Shown here one piece after another: positions 21,978 to 31,470 of a stretch of 64,000 nucleotides of DNA. The position numbers and the translations under genes were made by a program. Source of the stretch: Ophiobolus disseminans (Eukaryota > Ascomycota > Dothideomycetes > Pleosporales > Phaeosphaeriaceae); NCBI GenBank assembly GCA_010093685.1, contig MU006218.1, forward strand, positions 1,151,766 through 1,215,765, given 5' to 3'. Under the pieces are notes generated by a model, which saw only the letters and a list, made by a program, of their open reading frames with translations, ran no database searches and had not been told where the DNA came from. Position 1 is the first letter of the stretch, and each line of letters starts with the position of its first letter.

Positions 21978-22654
21978 TTGCGCCTGACAGATATGGCGCG
22001 GCCTCTAAAAGCCATGTGTGCAAATACTGGAAGTCCGAGCGAGGCTTTTACACCGACAAAGAAGCTAGGGTACTCTCAAAAACAGAGAAGTAGAGGCATT
22101 CGAGAGATGAGACAGCAGAGTCATCATACTCTCGTAGTCAGTACCATTCTACGCTTCCCGAACGGAGAAGCTGCGCGCAGACAAGGGCTCGAGCGAGGAA
22201 CTTCGGAATAGAGAAGCGGCGGACTTTCTAGTGCTAGCACAATGGTGGTATATTCCCACGTGGTTTTGATCGTGTCCAATGCACTAGTATATAGTGATTT
22301 TATCTTTCGAAGCACCGTGATCCTGTGATGCAGCTCGGGTTGTCAGTCGGTCGATGCTAGCGGAGCCTGACTTCCACATTGTCAACTCCACCATTGCTTG
22401 TCTTGCATAACAGAAATTTCCCTCTTTGTTTGTCGATAGCCAGTCCTACCACAGACGATACTGAGCCCAACGAGGTCACCGGCTGCCACGGTTTCGAGCG
22501 CACGGAACCTTGAAGTGGAGCGGCGCGGTGTCAAAGTATGGCGATGAAGGAGCTTTAGACTAGGACGAACTGGCGACGGAACGAAAAACTTCGCAAGGCT
22601 ATCCTAACTACTCCAATGCAAGGATAAACTTATCCGAGACTCATTAAGAAATAA
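21978..22654. other. Intergenic region
   Basis: Only short unconvincing frames, the longest being 22124-22315 minus. Composition shifts toward A/T from about 22600. Nothing else recognised. Confidence 0.3.
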
Positions 22655-22883
22655 TGCACCCCAGTCTACGAAGAAGCTCGTATTTGGTGATGCACTGAGT
22701 AGTTAACGTGCAACTATATAATGTATTCTGTCTTAGTACGTATAGGGCTGTCTACCTTTATATTCTTATTAAGACTTATTAACCCTATAATACTGTAGCG
22801 AGGATATACAGGCTCTTTGTTAAGACCCTACTTAGGTAGTGGTGCATCACTAAATACGAGTTGCTTCGTACTGGTAAAGGTGC
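22655..22883. mobile_element. AT-rich foldback (MITE-like) element with about 45-bp terminal inverted repeats
   Basis: The left arm (22655-22700) and right arm (22836-22883) are imperfect reverse complements. The reverse of the left arm contains GTGCATCACCAAATACGAG, matching GTGCATCACTAAATACGAG on the right, then TTCTTCGTA against TGCTTCGTA, with CTGG and GGTGC following on both. The about 135 bp between them is strongly AT-rich and has further inverse pairs (GTATAGGG and CCCTATAATAC) and the direct repeat TTATTAA-GAC-TTATTAA. It has no coding capacity. No target-site duplication was recognised with certainty. The right end lies about 140 bp past the stop of the 760-residue gene. Confidence 0.65.
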
Positions 22884-23019
22884 TACGAACCTCATGAGAG
22901 GCGGGATCAGGCACAGCAACATCTTCCCATCACTGCGGAAGGAGAAGTAATAAGCTTCGATCCAACGCCGACGCTTTCTAAGAACAATCTCATAAGCCAC
23001 ACCTTTATACGTAGGTCTC

Positions 23020-25302
23020 CTACTGGGCGGCTGCGCCACCCGCTGCCGCTCCCATGGAAATTCTTTCAACCTCGCGCAGTGTGCCACCGGTATGCGCCAC
23101 GTCCACCATTTTGTCTTCTGACACCCCCTGCTCTCTTGCCCTCTCTTCCAGCTTTCTGTCCCGCTGCGTTCGTCGCTTCAATCTTTGCTTCTCTTGTTTC
23201 TTCCGCCGGGTCTTTTCGATCTGCTCTAGCTCTTTTTCGAAGGCTGTCTTCACTTGCGGCATCGATCTTGGCTGGAATACAACTCTCGTATCTGGGGTTT
23301 TCCTCCCTATGATGGCTGCAAAGCTAGGTCTACCATGAAAATTGCGACGCTGCAAAGCTGCGTGCTCTTTACACTTCCTTGGGTCGATCAATGTCGGGAA
23401 CTCTTCTTCGACGTTTCGCATCTTGAACTGTTGCGGCGGCTGTCTTGGGACGTTCATGATGAACACATGTCTCCCATTGTACCAGAAGGTGTCTAGACAA
23501 TTTCCGCTCTCTTGCATGCGGCGTTTTTGGCGCCTGGCATAGTTCTCACAGTTCCCGTGGTACTCGTCCAGGAAGACGTGAGCTTCGAGATCTTGTTTGG
23601 GTCCAGAATCTGGAATGCTGTACCTCGTCGGGCTCAAAGAATACACGTCCGAATGGCTGTCATTACGCAGGAATCTATCGATACGCCAGCCGGAGCGAAA
23701 GAGGAGGTTGGTAGGCAAGAAGCGTTCGAGTTGTCCAGTTCCATTCGTCAGAAACGTGTCCTTCCACGTAAGTCGTATGAATGCACTTGAAGGCTCTCCC
23801 TCGTCTTGGTTGATCGTGAGCGGCTCAGATTTTTGGCTCTTGTCGTCGTGGACAACTCCCACTAGACGATGTCGTCTCTGCAGCTTGACACAATAGTCCT
23901 CTTCATGACGGATATGAAAATCGAAGGATGCTTCTCGCTCACTTCTTCGATCCGGATCTCGGGGTCGTACTGCGGAGTACGCTCGTGGAACCCACTTTCC
24001 GTCCTGAGTGCGTACGAATGCGAATGGCAACCATAGTACTGATCTCGCAAATCTGTGCCCGAATTTAATTGGTTGTACCCTTGTGCGATGTGTTTGTTTT
24101 GATGCTGTGGTTTTTGGACATCGCTTCCAGGATTTGCTTTTCCCCACTGTACGTTCCCACATATTCACTGATCTCCGCCCCGAGATATTATCGTATTCTT
24201 CTCCCGTCGTAATCTTAGGTATGAGCTTTTTGGCATCTCCTTGTATGTATAGTATGAGATGCTGGTGTTGTGGAAGCTTGGAGGACTCCCGCTGTAAATT
24301 GCATCTGTGGCGGACCGTGCGGTATGTCTGGCTCTTGTGCATCACTGCAGGTAATCGTCTTGATGAACGGCAAAACTCTTCCCGTTGGTTTTCGGAATCT
24401 TCCGCATCTTTCTGAAGACTCAGACTTGCATAACTCCAAGGCTGACAACTAATAAATTGCAAGTAGTCTTTATAAAAAACCGTTTCACGCTCCTTGACCG
24501 CTTTACACTTCTCGTCGATCTCGTCAATTATATCTGTCAACCAGCCAGGAATCATCTTTCTCTGGAAAAAGCGATGGATGAAACTGAATAGGAGGTAGTG
24601 TTCTTGATAGGGTTCATCCATTTCGAAGAATAGTTCGCCTCGCTTTTTGTGTTCCATAAATTTCTGATGCAGGCATTTGTACTTTTCCTCCAAGTCTTTG
24701 TATCTCGTCTGCAACTGACTATAAGCAGTGTCTGTCACCAAGATATTGTTGCACGCATTGTTGTATAGTCTCTTTGCAAGAGCTAAGAGACTTTTCGGGG
24801 CGCCACCTGTCCTCAGGTCATGCAGACTGTGGGGAACTGCGGGTATGAGATCATCGCCTTTACGTGCTTCATAATCTGCCCACAGAAATGAGCCAGTATA
24901 CATAATGTATTCGTACATCTCGTGCGATCTCGACGGACGATACATCCCCTCACTTAGTAACCCGCTTGTAGAGGTGAATGTTGGGACGTCTCCCCATATT
25001 ACCGGGGAGTAATCGGCTGGGGCATCAAAAGGGGACAAGGGAGGCGGAGGGGGCGGCAAGATAAGGTCTTCGGAGGCTATACTAGATGGCCTTGAAACCT
25101 TCCTTGCGCGATGTCCTGACGTAGCTGGTGCGGGATTCCTGCTGGTATATTCCCATCCTCTTATCTCGCGGCTGTCAAACGACCTTGACACTTTCTCCCG
25201 CCGATTATTCGTTGCAATCGACTTGTCATTCTGTTGTGTATCTTTCCGACTACCTCCTCGGGAAGGTGAAGTCGCCGAACGTTGGTTGCGAGAATGCCAC
25301 AT
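23020..25302 (-). CDS. Large orphan protein, 760 residues
   Basis: A single uninterrupted ATG frame of 2283 bp. The N-terminus is basic and disordered with a poly-Pro tract (LPPPPPPLSPF). A middle segment is predicted helical (QLQTRYKDLEEKYKCLHQKF), followed by FIHRFFQRKMIPGWLTDIID. The later half is rich in Arg, Trp and aromatic residues. Near the C-terminus a strongly basic coiled coil (FEKELEQIEKTRRKKQEKQR, then LKRRTQRDRKLEERAREQG) leads to an Ala/Gly-rich end. No family is recognised. A frame of this length in a repeat-rich stretch is unlikely by chance, so it is probably a real lineage-specific gene. Nuclear or nucleic-acid binding is only a guess from the basic character. Confidence 0.65.
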   Translation of the reverse strand: MWHSRNQRSATSPSRGGSRKDTQQNDKSIATNNRREKVSRSFDSREIRGWEYTSRNPAPATSGHRARKVSRPSSIASEDLILPPPPPPLSPFDAPADYSPVIWGDVPTFTSTSGLLSEGMYRPSRSHEMYEYIMYTGSFLWADYEARKGDDLIPAVPHSLHDLRTGGAPKSLLALAKRLYNNACNNILVTDTAYSQLQTRYKDLEEKYKCLHQKFMEHKKRGELFFEMDEPYQEHYLLFSFIHRFFQRKMIPGWLTDIIDEIDEKCKAVKERETVFYKDYLQFISCQPWSYASLSLQKDAEDSENQREEFCRSSRRLPAVMHKSQTYRTVRHRCNLQRESSKLPQHQHLILYIQGDAKKLIPKITTGEEYDNISGRRSVNMWERTVGKSKSWKRCPKTTASKQTHRTRVQPIKFGHRFARSVLWLPFAFVRTQDGKWVPRAYSAVRPRDPDRRSEREASFDFHIRHEEDYCVKLQRRHRLVGVVHDDKSQKSEPLTINQDEGEPSSAFIRLTWKDTFLTNGTGQLERFLPTNLLFRSGWRIDRFLRNDSHSDVYSLSPTRYSIPDSGPKQDLEAHVFLDEYHGNCENYARRQKRRMQESGNCLDTFWYNGRHVFIMNVPRQPPQQFKMRNVEEEFPTLIDPRKCKEHAALQRRNFHGRPSFAAIIGRKTPDTRVVFQPRSMPQVKTAFEKELEQIEKTRRKKQEKQRLKRRTQRDRKLEERAREQGVSEDKMVDVAHTGGTLREVERISMGAAAGGAAAQ

Positions 25303-26705
25303 CTTGAAGGTATACTGCTACCTGTTTAGCACAAGTAGCACAGTTGATGATGAAGCTCAGAAAGCATTTGATGAGTTTCACCGGAAGATGTCCTATAAGG
25401 CTGGAGTTGCGGCCTGGTCTCTCATCCAATCGCTAAGTCATGCCGATGTGGGCTAGCATAACGAGGCTGTGTCGAACGAAATTAGGAACACGATACCTAG
25501 GTAGTCCCCATTAGTGCTATTCATGTTACCGCTGCGGCCTCCAATCAGCGTATCTCTCATTCGTACGAAGCACTTTGTCACCTTCGCTACTTGCGACAGC
25601 GACCTCGGGAATCAGCGTTGCGGAGTCGATTACGCTGTCTCCTTCGATAGAAATGGAGCCAACACAACTAGCACCAAAAGCCAAACGTGTTTGAAGTGGG
25701 CAATTGCGTTGCGGCCACCACTCATACGATGAGCATGATACCTAGTTCCAATGCGGACTCTCATGCGCTCTGCGGCTCTTCATAACGGCCAATACTTCAC
25801 CTACCATGAAACGACCGCGGCCGCCAATCATAATGCCTCGACTTGCGGCCCTCAATGACTTCCAGTCCATCATCTGAAGAGATTCAGCGGCCTCCAATCA
25901 GATGAAGTAGACTTACATTCTGCGGCCCTCAATTTTGACCAGACGGTACAAAGATGAGATACTATAGATGTGAGATGGGGATGCTCGAGTATGGTTATCA
26001 AACGACCAGAAACCTTCAATTTGCACTCAAATCGATACGCACCTGCAGCCACCACCCCATCCAAGCCATGCAATCCCGCCAGACCGGACCCGTCGCTGCT
26101 CCCGCTGGCGCATCCCAATCACAGCCCAAGTGCCGAGGTAAGGAGGACGACAACAAGAACAATGGTCAGAAAAGGGCATCTGCCACTGAAACTGCGTCGG
26201 TAAGCATGTCTTCTGATCAGCTCGATGTCGATGGTATTCATTTTATGATAGCTGAACGAATGCGGTTCGGGAAAGTCAAAGCCGAAAGATGAAAGAGGAG
26301 AATATCACATGGAGCGATGGTTGAGCGAGACGGGCAAGGAGGAGGCGTGGAGTGTTTATGGCCGGTTCTAGCACGATCATGAACGCTCAAGGTCATGTTG
26401 TTGTGAGAGGGATCTTGGAAGGAGAATAGTTGCACGATGATAAAACAAAGTGATTATGGTAGAAACCATATCTTGATCCGTTGACCTTGTTTCATGATGT
26501 CCAAGAGCATTTCAATGACCTCTGCACCGTCTACGATCCAACTCCTGTCTTTTTCCCAAGATCATCGCAGTCCTTGGTGAAGTCAACCGTATAATTTGCA
26601 TTCGAGGCTCTTGTCTCCATCATCGTTGTGTCGCACCTTCCTCTCCTGCAATCTCCATAGGTTTTCATCTCCATGTCGTCCATGCTGAGGAAACTTATCG
26701 GTAAT
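25303..26705. other. Long intergenic region with CCAAT motif array
   Basis: About 1.4 kb upstream of the orphan gene. It contains the GCGGCC-N-CCAAT array listed separately. A plus-strand frame at 25954-26292 (112 residues, polar, no domain) is probably spurious. Confidence 0.45.
25534..25935. repeat. Short interspersed motif array GCGGCC-N-CCAAT(CA)
   Basis: Within 400 bp the motif GCGGCCTCCAATCA recurs with small changes at about 25534, 25711 (GCGGCCACCACTCAT), 25817 (GCGGCCGCCAATCAT), 25845 (GCGGCCCTCAATGA), 25887 (GCGGCCTCCAATCAGA) and 25922 (GCGGCCCTCAAT), with weaker forms at 25753 (GCGGACTCTCATG) and 25787 (ACGGCCAATAC), all on the same strand. CCAATCA is the core bound by the fungal CCAAT-binding (HAP) complex, so a regulatory role for the flanking gene is possible; remains of a decayed repeat would look the same. 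Confidence 0.6.
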
Positions 26706-27367
26706 CTATTTTTGCACCTCAAACAAAACCTCAAGCTCTGCCTTATTCGCGTCCTTCCTCATCCCTGCGACCAAGGCGCCTTTCTTTTCAGACGGCACAC
26801 TCCACTGCGAACTGTACGTAACGATCACGCGCTTTATACCTGCGAACGACGCCAACGATTTCAGTCCCACCGACATGGAGGCATACAATAACGAGTTACG
26901 CGCTAGCGTGCTGTACGCGACGCGAAATGTATAGATCGCATCTCGCTGTGGACCTTTCAGGCATCGCGACAGGGCTGAAATGGAGTAGAGCCCTATGCAC
27001 ATGATGCTGAGCTGAAAAGGCAGAAAACGAGTCTCCGTGTACACCTTGTGGCGCGTGAAGAGCAGACCGCGCAAGCGGCGGAGACCGACGGACTTTGACT
27101 TGTCGTGATCTTCGTGCGCGGTGAGGTAGCTGCTAATGCGGCCAGAGGAGGCACAGGTATCGTGCGTTTGCATGACCATGTTGCCAAAGATGTAGTGGTA
27201 GATCGAATTTCGTATTTCACCGGGGAGACGGAGAAGAAGAGACGTGGTGTCATTGTGCGCTTCTCTGTTTGTGTGTTAGTGAGATTGTAGGAAGTGCTGT
27301 AATTATTGACATACCTCCTATCAGCCCTCGTAGAGGCGTTTGCGAGCAACTTTTCGTGCTGCGCCAT
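26706..27367 (-). CDS. F-box-like LPGELRN-IY family protein, copy 1 (intact)
   Basis: Exons 27367-27315 and 27264-26706 (GTATGT donor, CAG acceptor) give 203 residues. Splicing creates LLLRLPGEIRNSIYHYIFGN, the hallmark of a large family of uncharacterised Dothideomycete/Sordariomycete proteins in which an F-box-like helix LPxELRNxIYxY is followed by CRQI..ETRLLPF-like and C-terminal LEVLFE blocks. Here the second block is TRHKVYTETRFLPFQL and the end is AELEVLFEVQK. It has no signal peptide or other domain. It is the only copy in this window's array with a fully open reading frame. The function is unknown; a role as an E3 adaptor is only suggested by the F-box resemblance. Confidence 0.75.
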
Positions 27368-27895
27368 GATATTTTCGTCGAGTGTTGGATGCGGAGAGCG
27401 CGTTAGGAGAGAGTGATTATGTGGACTTTGGGCGTGAGTAAGAGCTACATGCAGATGACGTGACTATTCTTACGCTAGCGTATTTCTGAGTTGCTCCGGT
27501 GGAGGTGAACCTGGATATGAGAAAACGTAACATCACAACAACGATATATTCAATACGATTAATAGTGGAAAGCGGGTATGGGAGATTGGAGCAAGGCTGG
27601 CCGTTCAAGATTTGTTGGACAAGTGACGAAAAAGAAGGCCTTCAACATTTGCTGATTGAATATGAAGTCTGAACAATGCAGAAGAGCATTCAGTGCTTCT
27701 GACATCAGGAAAAGGGAAGTAAAGAGCCGTAGACCAAGAATGCCCAAGTTTCGTCGACAGTCGGGTACCGATTGTCCAACCGAGCCTCCTGCATTGATAC
27801 CGAAGTCTTTTGTCCTTCCAAGTCCCAAGTACCTTGACATCGACTGTTGATAATCCGGACGACTCGGAAATTGTGATGCCTCGCGCTGTCTACGC
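27368..27895. other. Spacer between paralogue copies 1 and 2
   Basis: About 530 bp containing the promoter of copy 1 and the 3' flank of copy 2. No other feature was recognised. Confidence 0.4.
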
Positions 27896-28716
27896 TCACT
27901 CCGGACCCGCTTCGAAGATGATTTCCACAGTGCGTTGACCAACGTAAGCCCGTATCTTCTCAGTGACCTCATGAGGCTCCGCGAGCGCACAAAGCCCCAC
28001 AACGTAGGCATTACTGACGACAACACGCTTCAGTCCTTTCATCCTTGCAAGTGTGTGGAGACCCGACCAGGTTGCGATCGTCTCCCCGGCCGTAAACAAA
28101 CGAAGTTCAAAACTCCATGCATATGCCAACCGCATTGGCTGCGAAAGCAAGTTCCTGCCAGTATCCCCTCCATTCTTTGTAGCTGCTACGCTTGTACCAA
28201 TCTTGAATGTTGTGATAGCGTTTAGTTGTGCGGTTGTGAGATCGGTCAGAAAGCGGTCCAGCTTCACAGGGTGAATCTCGAAGGTACCCAGCGCAAAAGG
28301 GAGCAGACGAGTTTCGGCATCGATGACTCTACAGGTCTTGAGAACGTCAACGTATGAACACACAGGTACAGAAACATGTGTGGATGTGTCTGTGCGCCCA
28401 CTGAGCGAAACCGCCTATCCGGTACAACTCCCTTGCGCACATCGTAAACGTCCATCGCGTGCGCCAGGCGATTCGAGTCGGAACGATCGTTGGAAGAGTG
28501 GATGACCAAGTCGCCGAGAACGTGTCCGAAGATACAGTTGCGCAGCTCGCCGGGCAAACGAAGGAGAGGTGAGTTGTGCTGATTCAGAGCGGTGCTGTTG
28601 CAGGTTAGCGCTGTATAAACAAGGTAGCATGAGACTACATACATAGCGTCAGCTGCCTCCTGAGACAACGGTTTCTGCGCCTCGTCCTTGGGATCCAAAC
28701 ATCGTGTTGAGTCCAT
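27896..28716 (-). pseudogene. F-box-like LPGELRN-IY family, copy 2 (probable frameshift)
   Basis: Exon 1 (28716-28643) joins exon 2 at 28594 to give SPLLRLPGELRNCIFGHVLG and continues to HPHMFLYL. The family continues in the next frame with LKTCRVIDAETRLLPFALGT and runs to the stop at 27896 (TVEIIFEAGPE). The switch falls at a short TG run near 28363, so a two-base slippage is the simplest reading. Alternatively a 41-nt intron (28369-28329) would rejoin the frames but would remove the conserved TCR residues. All conserved blocks are present, so decay, if real, is recent. Confidence 0.65.
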
Positions 28717-29327
28717 GACGAGCAGATCCGAAGTATGACGGAGCTTTCGGTGTAATCCGTGGCGGTGGGCTCGATGTACAATGTCCTATTTATTATGCAG
28801 TGTGAAGTTGGAGATGGATACGTCTCAGAGAAGAAGTGGAAGGAAACAGGAGTTTGTAAGCTATCTATAAAAGTAAGATGATCAGAGGCAGTTGCAAAGG
28901 TAAGAGAAGCTGAGACGCGTAGTCAAAGTGAAGGTGGGTTGTGTTCACTATCGACCTTCACCTTGACTTCAAGTCATTTGCGTTTTACCTAGACTAGAGA
29001 ACGAGCATCTATCACGGCCGTGAGTGATGGGTCATCGAGAGCAGAATCCATCATTTTGCTATAGCACAGTTTTCACCGTAATCTGAATGCCCTCGCCTCA
29101 TTATCAGCGTTTATATGAATGAATGCACGACTCAGAATGAAGTTTAGTGCTAGAAAAGCACGCAAGATGAAAGTCGTTGACTACACTCCAAGTCTCCGAA
29201 GATGTAGCCGGACCACTCAGAAAAGAGTCCCAAAGATCAGTTCGACGTCATCATCGCCCACATAATAGGGAAGCCCTTTCATGATGTTTTCGGTGTCACA
29301 CGAGCCGAGTCCCTTGTTAACGACTAC
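28717..29327. other. Spacer between paralogue copies 2 and 3
   Basis: About 610 bp with no recognisable gene or repeat; somewhat A/T-richer than the flanking coding sequence. Confidence 0.35.
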
Positions 29328-29923
29328 TCACTTGAGTCCTGGGAGGGGCTTCCGGCCAAGGAACAACAAGCGGTTAAACGCGGGCTTCAAGTTGAAATCC
29401 TGATTTTGCGCGTGGAGTCCATAACCAATATTCCCAACAGTAAATGCTTGGAAGTCAGATAGGCCTACCAAAGTGATGGCGTCAAGCTGTTTGGCTGCGA
29501 GGCCTTGCAAAAAGTGTGTGGATGCTTCGACCGAGGTAAAGCGAAAGACGCAGAGCTTGTAAGGTAGAACTCCAGCTTCTGCGTGGGCTTGCCGACAGCA
29601 CTTTGTTAGGTCGAAGATCCACGAGACGTGGCATATTTTCGACAGGCGGTGGGCTGGCGTACTTGAAGTATTTGCTCACGATTGTCATCGCGAATGACCC
29701 TTTCGTTCTTCTTGGTCAAACTAACCTCCACCTGGACATCGTCGTCGAAGACGTAGCTGTAGATTCTGTTGCGCAACTCGCCCTGTAGCCTCAAAAGCGG
29801 CGACTCTCGCTGATTGCGCTCCGTGCTACAAAGAAGCTGTTAGCTCAGTCTAGAGGCAGTCCAATGCTATACGCACAGTTCGTCCGCATCTTTCTGCGAT
29901 CGTCCCATGGCCGTCGCCATCAT
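29328..29923 (-). pseudogene. F-box-like LPGELRN-IY family, copy 3 (frameshifted)
   Basis: Exon 1 (29923-29877; MMATAMGRSQKDADE) joins 29825 to give ESPLLRLQGELRNRIYSYVF. That frame closes at 29606. The conserved second block (CCRQAHAEAGVLPYKLCVFR) and the rest (QLDAITLVGLSDFQAFTVGN to LPGLK at 29328) lie in another frame, with the shift around 29660-29690. The only GT...AG pair that would rejoin them is 26 nt, too short for an intron. It is likely a recently inactivated paralogue, or a sequencing indel. Confidence 0.65.
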
Positions 29924-30480
29924 CGTCAAAGCTCCGTTGTATCGTTTGGCGTTGTCTCGGGGTGGTGATAGTGTGATCAGTAAGTGAGCAAAGATCTTTT
30001 AAGTGAGACCAGGTGATGGCGAAGTAGGGTAGTGGAGGGCATGACATCATTGGGGAGATGAAAGTGGAAAGAGCAAACGGACCTGGGCCCAAATTCGCGT
30101 GTAGCACATGCCCGGCGGCTTCCATGGAGTAAGGTGGAGGAAAGAAACCTTGGACATTTGTTTCTGAATGCATCCAGCTCTACTTCAACTGCCCGGACCC
30201 GCCACCTCGTGGTATGTGAAATCCTCGTGGTATGAAATCGACTAGCTATGGAGACTGGGAATAACTTTAATACCACGATTTTCGTCGCAAAGATAGAGGT
30301 ACTTCAGGGAAGATCTCCCCATGATCATGCCTGTCCCAGTGTTCGGAGGCAATACGTTTAAGTCCCGGAAGGACCCTCATTCTCATTTGACAGGACGTTC
30401 GTCTCTCGCCTTGTTCTTTCTTTGTGTATGTTGAAAAAATTCTGCATACTCCGCTCCCTGCATCCGCGCCTATTGTCTAA
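29924..30480. other. Spacer between paralogue copies 3 and 4
   Basis: About 560 bp without a recognised gene. Contains near-duplicated short segments around 30210-30235 (ATGTGAAATCCTCGTGGTATG-like, two overlapping partial copies). Confidence 0.35.
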
Positions 30481-30928
30481 TTATGCTAATCGTCGTAAAA
30501 TCCACGCACTGCTTATTGCTGAGAAGTGTTCAAAAGCACGAGCGCAATGGCCAGTGGGCAAATGAATGATGAAGTGTTTGAAGGGGAGAGCACCGACCTC
30601 GGCATGGATCTGTCGACTGGTATGCGCGAGGCGAAGGACGCGTTTAGCGTTCTGGCAAGTTTTGTACCATCTTGATCTGCGATGATCACGGTGCCTCTCC
30701 GCATCGTGCCGACATAAAGATGTATGTCTTAGAGTGCAAATTCGGAGACCTTGTTGCGCCGCTCGCGTGGTAGACGTAAAATAGGGGCGACTCTCGGTGA
30801 TCCCGGACAGTGCTGGCGCCGAGGCCCAACCCCAACCCCGCCAATGACTCGCGCCTGCCATGCCGCAATTTTTGATGCATATGTACCCCACAATATTGCG
30901 GTTTCATCCTATTCGTGAGCAACGCCAT
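30481..30928 (-). pseudogene. F-box-like LPGELRN-IY family, copy 4 (multiply disrupted)
   Basis: Family blocks occur in three frames: RDHRESP, then a shifted LRLPRERRNKVSEFAL followed directly by an in-frame TAA, then DIHLYVGTMRRGTVIIADQD, then a further shift to LRLAHTSRQIHAEVGALPFK and HCARAFEHF. At least one stop and two frame changes make it a clear pseudogene. It is shorter than the other copies and lacks the C-terminal block. Confidence 0.75.
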
Positions 30929-31470
30929 GGGAGACTTGCTGCTCTCTATGATTCGCGATGTTTCACAAAACAGTAATCGCCTAAACTGCCTTCAACAGGT
31001 GACCACCAAAGCAAGGCACCGGGCACATGAATCACTCCTGGTATCTGCACAACAATATCCACGCGCCGGAGCAGATAGATGGCGTTGCATCGACAACATC
31101 CGCATTGTCTAGGAACTCAGCTGCCTGTGGATACTACGTCGGAGGTCCGATAGCGCGAAGGTAACCCTGGGCGTCAGAATATCCTAAGATCTGATCGAGA
31201 GTTCATTTACTCCTTTTTACCATTTGAAGAGCTTGCTGAAGAGCCTAGATTGACGCTTAAATGGCTACAGAAATAGATGAACCAATGAAACTGGCCGATG
31301 GTGCAATCACGCTGTAGTAGAGCGATGGCTCTGATCTTTACATTAAGCCCTGGAGTGAAGCAGAACCAGAGGAAACACGCGAATAGGCAGTAAAGGAAGT
31401 TGAGGACTTTGTTTTCTCACCCCACTTCGACAATAAGTCCATCTCATTGAACTCCATCCTACGGTCCGCG
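30929..31470. other. Intergenic region
   Basis: It lies between the disrupted copy 4 and the secreted beta-propeller gene. No discrete feature was recognised. Confidence 0.35.

Noticed and set aside
22785..23087. Minus-strand 100-residue frame overlapping the foldback element
   Set aside because: It is carried by the AT-rich element and lacks any domain; it overlaps the stop region of the orphan gene.
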